12,401 bases of DNA. Source: Treponema sp. (GTDB lineage: Bacteria > Spirochaetota > Spirochaetia > Treponematales > Breznakiellaceae). The position numbers were made by a program, and so were the translations under genes. This document shows positions 7,657 to 12,401 of the stretch, piece after piece. Positions within the stretch are counted from its first letter, which is position 1, and each line of letters opens with the position of its first letter. A model generated the notes under the pieces. It was given only the letters and a program-made list of their open reading frames with translations, did no database searches and was not told where the DNA came from. Where the stretch lies: assembly GCA_031283505.1 (NCBI GenBank), contig JAITBO010000077.1, positions 1 to 12,401 of the forward strand. Reading direction: 5' to 3'.

Positions 7657-8677
7657 AATCCACCACGCGGACGGTATCGCCGTCGGAAAGGAAGTTCTGC
7701 CCCGCCGTCACCACCCGTTCCCCCGGCGTAAGGCCCTCCAGGACTTCCAGGGTGGTTTCGTCCTCCAGCCCAAGGGTGAGGAAACGCCGCTCCACGGTGT
7801 TGTCCTTCCTGATAACGAAGGCGATCCAGTTCCCATAAGTGTTGATCGCCGCAAGACGGGGGATGACCGGCACGTCCCGCCGGGAATCGGTTACAAGGCT
7901 CACCGTCCCGAACATTCCCACCTTGATCCGGGGATCCGTCCGGCCCGATGACCCCGGCCTAAACCGGAGGCGTATACGCAAGGTACGGCTTGCCGGGTCC
8001 AGGACCGGGCTCACCTCGTCCACCTCGGCGGCAAAATTCTCATTGGGCATGGCCTCAAATGACACCAGGGCCGGAAGCCCCGGCCTAACGCTGGTAGAAA
8101 ACCGCTCAGGCACAAAGGTCTCCACCGCCAGGGCCGCCAGGTCCCCCACAACGTAGATCACCGTCTGGGTTGAAACGGTATCGCCGGGATTCACCGGCGT
8201 CTGGAGAATAATCCCGGTTATAGTGGAGACCACCGGGCTTTGGGAGTAGACCTCACCGGGCCGGGAGGGGTCCACCATGCCTGCCACTTGTCCCCGGCTC
8301 ACACGGTCCCCCACCCGGAAGCGCAACTCCGTGAGTTTCCCCGCTACCGTAGGGTATATAGCCACCTGGGACCGGGCCAAAACATCCCCGTTGATCACCA
8401 CCCTGTTCTCCACAGTCCCCAGGACCACTTCGGCAACCCTGACCGCCGTGGCCTGCCTCTGACCCGGACGCTGCCCCGGATTTGCGCCGCCGGGGACGCC
8501 GCCCCCCCCGGCCACCGTCATCACCTCCGCCGCCCGTTCCCGCTGCCGCAGAACCGTCCGGACGGCAAGTCCCGCAAAAAGCAAAATCAGGACAACAATG
8601 ATCAGGGTTACCACTTTTGGCGCTTTTCCGCCCCGATTCCCAGGGTATTCCCCGGAATATTCCCTTGATTGTTTCAC
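7655..8677 (-). CDS. Periplasmic adaptor (membrane fusion protein) of the RND efflux system
   Basis: This 340-residue adaptor starts with a basic N-terminus and a single hydrophobic anchor (VVTLIIVVLILLFAGLAV, about 22-39), with no lipobox Cys. A Gly/Pro/Gln-rich linker (GGGGVPGG, NPGQRPGQRQ) follows. The two lipoyl-like half motifs come next: AIYPTVAGKLTELRFRVGDRVSRGQV, then STITGIILQTPVNPGDTVSTQ. They are close together, so the alpha-helical hairpin between them is very short. A beta-barrel segment (VRPGLPALVSFEAMPNENF, then VSPVLDPASRTLRIR) and a membrane-proximal domain (LEGLTPGERVVTAGQNFLSDGD) complete it. It would bridge pump and outer-membrane channel. The GTG start at 8677 overlaps the TolC stop as GTGA and has GAGGAG six bases upstream. 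A TTG start nine codons earlier is possible but less likely. Confidence 0.9.
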   Translation of the reverse strand: MKQSREYSGEYPGNRGGKAPKVVTLIIVVLILLFAGLAVRTVLRQRERAAEVMTVAGGGGVPGGANPGQRPGQRQATAVRVAEVVLGTVENRVVINGDVLARSQVAIYPTVAGKLTELRFRVGDRVSRGQVAGMVDPSRPGEVYSQSPVVSTITGIILQTPVNPGDTVSTQTVIYVVGDLAALAVETFVPERFSTSVRPGLPALVSFEAMPNENFAAEVDEVSPVLDPASRTLRIRLRFRPGSSGRTDPRIKVGMFGTVSLVTDSRRDVPVIPRLAAINTYGNWIAFVIRKDNTVERRFLTLGLEDETTLEVLEGLTPGERVVTAGQNFLSDGDTVRVVD

Positions 8678-10032
8678 GGTATGCTCCTCATTAACATCTT
8701 CCAATCAATATTAAGGGCAGCCGCCAGATCCAGAATCATGGTTTGATAAGCCAGCTCTCCTTCCAGAACCTGCTGCCGCGCCTCAGCCATGTCGTTCCGG
8801 GCTTCCTGGAGGGTCAGGTATTCCACCGTCCCGTTCCTAAAACCCCCGGCGGTCAGTTCATAGGCCCGTTCGGCGATCTCCACCCGGAGCCGGGCAATTT
8901 CTATGCCGTCCCAGGACGCCTTAAGGTTCTCCGCCAGGGAACGTATCTCCTGCATGGCCCGGCTTTCGGCGTCCTTCAAGTCCAGACGGGCCTTTTCCAC
9001 CCCCGCTCCGGCCACGCCAAGGGCCTGATGCCCTCTGGTACCGGGAATCCAGGACTCGATAGGGATACCCAAAGTAAGACTTCCGCTCAGGGTGTCGGTA
9101 AAACCGCCGGTAAGACCGCTCGTTCCGGGCCCCGTGCCGTTCCACTGGGCGGAAAGGGACAAAGTAGGAGCGCGGGAGTTCATGACGGCCTGACGCCGGG
9201 CCAGTTCCAGCCGCTCAATGTTCTGCCTTTGGCTTACAATATCGGGCCGGTTCCCCAGGTGATCCCGAATAAGCTGCTCAGAATCCACTTCGACCCGCGC
9301 TATTTCGATCTTCCCTTCAAGGACGATTCCGGCAAGGGCGGCCATCCCCCGGTCCAGCCCCAAAAGCGCGAGGAATTCCCCCAATTTAACGTTGTAGGCG
9401 GCTTCGGCCCGGCTCACATTCATCCGGGCGGTCTCCGCGCCGAGCCTGCTTTGGAGGACCACAAGCTGACCGATGAGGCCGTTGGCAAAAGCCGTTTGAT
9501 TCCTTTCAAACTGCTGTTCCGCCAGGGCCCTGATTTCTTCAAGATGGGCAAGATTCTGCTTTTCCGCCAGGAGGCCGAAAAAAGTCTTGCTCACCTGAAT
9601 CTCAAGCTGTCGCCGGGCGTTTTCGTAGTTCAGAAGCTGGGCCCGGTATGTAAGGTCTATAATCTTCATCGTCCGGGGTAGGGAAGGGTTGAGCCTGAGA
9701 GACAAGCCCGCGGAAGCGGTGTACCCGAACCCGCCGGCGGCGAAAGGCGTACCGGTCACGAGAGGCGTCCGGTAACTTACCCCCCCGCTCAGGCTGATGT
9801 CGGGGAAAACCTCGGCCCACAAGTTGTTTGCAGCGATACCGGCGGTGTTCAAATCAATAAAACTCTTTTGCAGATTCAAACTTTGATCCAACGCCAGTTC
9901 TACCGCCCGTTCAGGGGACAGGAACAGCGTTTCCGGCTTCCCCTCCTGCTCCCGTCCTTCCTGAGCCGCCGTTCCCCGGAACGCATACACAAGAATCATA
10001 ACAAAAAGACCCCAGGGGGGAACGCGCCTCAT
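8674..10032 (-). CDS. TolC-type outer-membrane efflux channel (OEP family)
   Basis: This 452-residue protein has a signal peptide (MRRVPPWGLFVMILVYAFRG, cleavage probably near Ala23). It has the duplicated OEP architecture: LFLSPERAVELALDQSLNLQ at the mature N-terminus, a beta segment (ISLSGGVSYR), then a long coiled-coil stretch (NARRQLEIQVSKTFFGLLAE, then QNLAHLEEIRALAEQQFERN). The second half repeats this: HLGNRPDIVSQRQNIERLEL, a beta segment (APTLSLSAQWNGTG), then helices up to FRNGTVEYLTLQEARNDMAE. It forms the trimeric outer-membrane duct of the tripartite pump. The ATG at 10032 was chosen because GAGGAAAA lies just upstream and the signal peptide begins there; a start nine codons earlier would add a non-signal-like leader. 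It is the first gene of the pump operon, and its stop is coupled to the adaptor start. Confidence 0.92.
   Translation of the reverse strand: MRRVPPWGLFVMILVYAFRGTAAQEGREQEGKPETLFLSPERAVELALDQSLNLQKSFIDLNTAGIAANNLWAEVFPDISLSGGVSYRTPLVTGTPFAAGGFGYTASAGLSLRLNPSLPRTMKIIDLTYRAQLLNYENARRQLEIQVSKTFFGLLAEKQNLAHLEEIRALAEQQFERNQTAFANGLIGQLVVLQSRLGAETARMNVSRAEAAYNVKLGEFLALLGLDRGMAALAGIVLEGKIEIARVEVDSEQLIRDHLGNRPDIVSQRQNIERLELARRQAVMNSRAPTLSLSAQWNGTGPGTSGLTGGFTDTLSGSLTLGIPIESWIPGTRGHQALGVAGAGVEKARLDLKDAESRAMQEIRSLAENLKASWDGIEIARLRVEIAERAYELTAGGFRNGTVEYLTLQEARNDMAEARQQVLEGELAYQTMILDLAAALNIDWKMLMRSIP
8684..8689 (-). promoter_or_regulatory. Shine-Dalgarno GAGGAG inside the TolC gene, setting the adaptor start
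   Basis: GAGGAG lies within the last codons of the TolC gene, six bases before the adaptor GTG that overlaps the TolC stop as GTGA. This arrangement points to translational coupling and to the shorter adaptor start. Confidence 0.65.
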
Positions 10033-10419
10033 ATTTTCCTCATTACATGGGCTAAACACCCGCAGGCTTATACGTTTAGAAACATCCTGCCAATATCAAC
10101 AAGACAGAAGGGGGAGCGCGCAGGTTCCGAAAACTAAGGGTATGACGCATCATGTGCAACCTTTTTTGACGCTGCTCCCTCTCGCTCCAACCCCGCTTTG
10201 CGGGTTTTCCGCTGCCCCCACTCGTTTCTTGCAGGATATAGTATCCTTAACGTGTTAGCAGTGCTTATCCTGCTATACATAGCATATCCAATAACATACC
10301 TAAATAAAAGGGACGAATTGTTTTTTTGGTTACACGGAAAATATGCATCCTTTTCGTTCTTTTCGTTTGAAATTTCTTCTTTTGCCCGTACCGGAGACCC
10401 TTTGGCCTATTCCTGCCGG
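10033..10419. other. AT-rich gap between barrel gene and efflux operon, with inverted repeats
   Basis: No convincing gene is seen. The stretch from about 10230 to 10380 is much richer in A/T than the flanking genes. It contains GCAGGATA (10231-10238) mirrored by TATCCTGC (10266-10273), with a nested GGATA-TAG-TATCC hairpin at 10234-10246. CCCGC-TTT-GCGGG near 10193-10205 is followed by TTTT on the plus strand. That would suit a plus-strand terminator, but no plus-strand gene precedes it. A 75-codon plus-strand frame with a hydrophobic stretch exists but looks like a by-product of AT-rich sequence. The palindrome CCGGTTATAACCGG (10416-10429) straddles the stop of the barrel gene. Confidence 0.55.
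10067..10093 (-). promoter_or_regulatory. Possible sigma70-like promoter for the efflux operon
   Basis: On the minus strand TTGGCA (10088-10093) and TATAAG (10067-10072) each match the consensus at five of six bases. The spacer is only 15 bases, shorter than the usual 16-18. A transcript would start near 10060 and leave a leader of about 28 bases with the GAGGAAAA ribosome site before the TolC ATG. Position and box quality are suggestive; the spacer makes the call uncertain. Confidence 0.3.
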
Positions 10420-12210
10420 TTATAACCGGACACCTATGCCAAAAATAAACTGAAAATCCATAACAACAGCGTTGCTGCGGTATAAAATATCGTTCCCCGT
10501 GCCGGTCCCGGAAATCATGAGCTTGTTTTTCCTGATAATAAAGTCCGTCCCGGCCCAGACTGAAATTCCAAACACCGAAATTTTCGGCAGGGGATAATCG
10601 CCCCGAACCGATATGCCTAAGGCGAGTTTCCGTTCATCTTCGCCGCCCGACGGCGTATGATCCGTCAGATCGGCAAGCCCGGCATTGTTTCCGTCCCGGT
10701 TGTGGGAAACAAAGGGATTCATCCTTCCGTGCATCACGCCGAAGAGACTTGCGGATACAAGGGCGGAACCGGGGAACCGGTAACGTGAATCAAGCTGAAG
10801 GACAAGAGCATCACCGCCGTAGGGATACCCGATGTAATCAAAAACCAGGTTGTCTTTGGAGCCGTTCACCTGCACGGGGCTGGCGGCCAGGAAGTCTACC
10901 ATGTCCCGGCGGTAGAGGAGAGGCGACGTATAGGCCCCCTCCAGGGACAGGGTGAGAAAGCCGGGACCGGCAAAACGGGTATACGCCGCGCCGCTCAGTA
11001 TGCCCCAGGAACCGGGTTCGCCGCCAGCTTCCCAGAACGCCCTGAACTGGTCTATGACGGCTTCGGTGTAAAGCCGCCAGCCTGCGGCGGGCGCATATTC
11101 CAGTTCCAGTTGGGCAATGGCGTTGAAATGCGAACGGTCGTACCAGTTGTGGTAGACAAAGGCGGGATTGCCATTGACGGGAGAAAAACCGCCGGGATCA
11201 ACCATGAGGTTTTCCGAAACGGCGAAGACCATGGAAGGGAATACACGGAATTCGAGTCGGTGGGCCATAAGGAACTTGAAACCCTTCGTCCCGTCGAATT
11301 CGGGCAGGGAATAAAATGCGTTGAGCCACTGGTACTTAAAATTTCCTGTAAACGCCGAAAATTGGAAGTATTCATGGTAATCCCGGCGATCATCGAAAAT
11401 AAAGCTTCCCGTGCGGCCCCGGCCCCATTTAACGCGGTCCCGGGCTATACTGAGGTTCCAGTGTTCCCCTCCAACCGTCAGGTTGGCCCGTTTAGGCCAG
11501 TCAAAATCAAATTCGTCAAAACTTGTCGTTACATTGGTGATGAATGGGCCGGCGTAAGCCCAGGACCTGTAGGGGAACGCATAGCTTCCCGCGCCGGGCG
11601 GTATGACTGCCCCGACGCCGGCGGTTAAGTCCGCGGCATCCCGCCGGAGGTCCCGCCGGTTAAAACGGTTCCTGCCGTACTGTAAATCGCTGGTCACGTA
11701 AAACCAGGAGGCTATGCCCAGTTCAAGGGTGAGCTTGAGGAGCGGCTTTCTTTGTTCGTACCCGTATCTCCAGTCTTCTTCGAGAACAAAATCATCGCTG
11801 TTGGTATGCGCGTAGGCTTCCAGGGCCGCGTCCAACCGCAGGTCGAGCCGGGCCAAATCGTCTATATTGAATTTGAAAGGAGCGGATAATTCCGCCGCGA
11901 TACGGTCATAAAGGCCCTGAGCGCGGGAATCGAGGGCGGTTTCGTCTATTCTTCGCAGCATAACCCCGGCTTCGGCGCAGGTCCAGGGGCGGGCGGCGGA
12001 AGGGGCCGCAAGACCGCAGAGCGCATACAAGGCATCCATTTCGTCATAAACCGATGAAGAAAGGGGAAGGACTTGCTGGGTCTGGGAAAAGAGCGTTCCG
12101 GGCAAAAAAAAGATGAGGGAAAGAACGAGAGCGCGGTGTGACCGGCGGTCATACCGTTTGAAAAAAAAGCCGCGTCTTACCGTTTCTTGCTTCGTCCCGG
12201 CGTTCAACAC
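10420..12210 (-). CDS. Wzi-like outer-membrane beta-barrel protein (capsule assembly family)
   Basis: This is a 596-residue secreted barrel protein. A basic leader (KRYDRRSHR) is followed by a hydrophobic signal core (ALVLSLIFFLPGTLFS), with probable cleavage before QTQQ at about residue 43. An N-terminal alpha-helical segment (SSVYDEMDALYALCG, then RRIDETALDSRAQGLYDRI) precedes alternating aromatic barrel strands. The motif KWGRGRTGSFIFDDRRDYHE (261-280), followed by YFQFSAFTGNFKYQWLNAFY, resembles the WGxGxxG...L core of Wzi-type capsule-assembly proteins. The protein ends in a barrel-like strand (MDFQFIFGIGVRL). Wzi proteins help attach surface polysaccharide; in spirochaetes the role of such homologues is not known to me. 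The GTG at 12210 has AGAGG only three bases upstream, so the adjacent TTG at 12207 (six-base spacing) may be the true start. It is upstream of and co-oriented with the efflux operon but separated by nearly 400 bases. Confidence 0.7.
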   Translation of the reverse strand: MLNAGTKQETVRRGFFFKRYDRRSHRALVLSLIFFLPGTLFSQTQQVLPLSSSVYDEMDALYALCGLAAPSAARPWTCAEAGVMLRRIDETALDSRAQGLYDRIAAELSAPFKFNIDDLARLDLRLDAALEAYAHTNSDDFVLEEDWRYGYEQRKPLLKLTLELGIASWFYVTSDLQYGRNRFNRRDLRRDAADLTAGVGAVIPPGAGSYAFPYRSWAYAGPFITNVTTSFDEFDFDWPKRANLTVGGEHWNLSIARDRVKWGRGRTGSFIFDDRRDYHEYFQFSAFTGNFKYQWLNAFYSLPEFDGTKGFKFLMAHRLEFRVFPSMVFAVSENLMVDPGGFSPVNGNPAFVYHNWYDRSHFNAIAQLELEYAPAAGWRLYTEAVIDQFRAFWEAGGEPGSWGILSGAAYTRFAGPGFLTLSLEGAYTSPLLYRRDMVDFLAASPVQVNGSKDNLVFDYIGYPYGGDALVLQLDSRYRFPGSALVSASLFGVMHGRMNPFVSHNRDGNNAGLADLTDHTPSGGEDERKLALGISVRGDYPLPKISVFGISVWAGTDFIIRKNKLMISGTGTGNDILYRSNAVVMDFQFIFGIGVRL

Positions 12211-12387
12211 AAACCTCTTAACCTAGTATATGCGGTATTTCTGCTTCTGGTACAGCGGTTCCCCGCGCTGAGTGTTGATTTGACCAATGGAAAACTCTTT
12301 AAATTATCGGAACAGGCGATAACGTATATCAGGGATTTGCGGAAAGATATAACCATCTATGTCCTTGCCAAGCTTGTATCTCCCTGA
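12187..12387 (+). pseudogene. GldG/ABC-auxiliary-like N-terminal fragment (truncated)
   Basis: The residues from about 12211 read as one membrane helix (PLNLVYAVFLLLVQRF) followed by SVDLTNGKLFKLSEQ, then AITYIRDLRKDITIYVLA. This pattern, a membrane helix then R/V-DLT-x3-L-x-LS...L-x4-DITIYVL, is the start of the periplasmic domain in GldG-like proteins that partner ABC-2-type membrane transporters. The frame stops at TGA after about 60 residues, whereas family members are hundreds of residues long. The +1 frame stays open to the window edge, so a frameshift is possible. There is no clear start codon or ribosome site, and the 5' end overlaps the first codons of the divergent barrel gene. Both facts argue that the 5' end is also broken. 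A truncated relic is the best reading, with the caveat that only 14 bases follow the stop. Confidence 0.55.
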
Positions 12388-12401
12388 TCTATATAGATTA
12401 T

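Noticed and set aside
10190..10210. CCCGC-TTT-GCGGG-TTTT as an intrinsic terminator
   Set aside because: The T-run is on the plus strand, where no gene precedes it. On the minus strand, where the barrel gene would need a terminator, the hairpin is followed by TTGG rather than a T-run, and the stem is only five pairs.
10198..10425. A 75-codon plus-strand frame with a hydrophobic stretch that could be a small membrane protein
   Set aside because: It starts at TTG without a ribosome site, lies in AT-rich intergenic sequence, overlaps the end of the barrel gene and has no family features.

Overview
The window looks like a chromosomal segment from a GC-rich Gram-negative anaerobe. A termite-gut-type Treponema or another spirochaete is my best guess. 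The grounds are an outer-membrane export operon (so a double-membrane cell), a decayed hydG gene (so [FeFe]-hydrogenase ancestry), a Wzi-like barrel protein, and a GldG-like fragment with the SVDLTNGK...LSEQ signature. This taxonomic call is an inference; there is no rRNA gene in the window to settle it.

Layout. Bases 1-114 hold the 3' tail of an unrecognised gene. Bases 115-248 are intergenic with a perfect hairpin. Bases 249-672 are the decayed C-terminal third of an IS4-family transposase. Next comes an intact dihydropyrimidinase/D-hydantoinase gene (760-2178, +). The 427-base gap after it contains a REP/MITE-like palindromic element (2281-2424). Bases 2606-3424 are a heavily decayed hydG gene ([FeFe]-hydrogenase H-cluster maturase) that has lost three internal blocks, including the radical-SAM cysteine loop, and carries several frameshifts. 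So the left quarter is a degrading region in which one intact metabolic gene sits between two pseudogenes.

The rest is read from the minus strand. In transcription order it runs: a Wzi-like outer-membrane barrel protein (12210-10420); a 387-base AT-rich gap with inverted repeats and a possible promoter; then a compact operon of a TolC-type outer-membrane factor (10032-8674), a periplasmic adaptor (8677-7655), an RND inner-membrane pump (7642-4511) and a Gfo/Idh/MocA oxidoreductase (4479-3451). The TolC and adaptor genes overlap in a GTGA stop/start. The adaptor and pump genes are 12 bases apart, with a perfect AGGAGG before the pump. Together the three export genes encode a complete tripartite efflux system spanning both membranes. 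The oxidoreductase is a likely fourth cistron of unknown link to the pump.

At the right edge, a short plus-strand fragment resembles the N-terminus of a GldG/ABC-auxiliary protein and ends in a stop after about 60 residues. I do not see a clearly new biological system. The most interesting items are the multiply deleted hydG relic, the palindromic element with flanking inverted repeats, and the GldG-like remnant.
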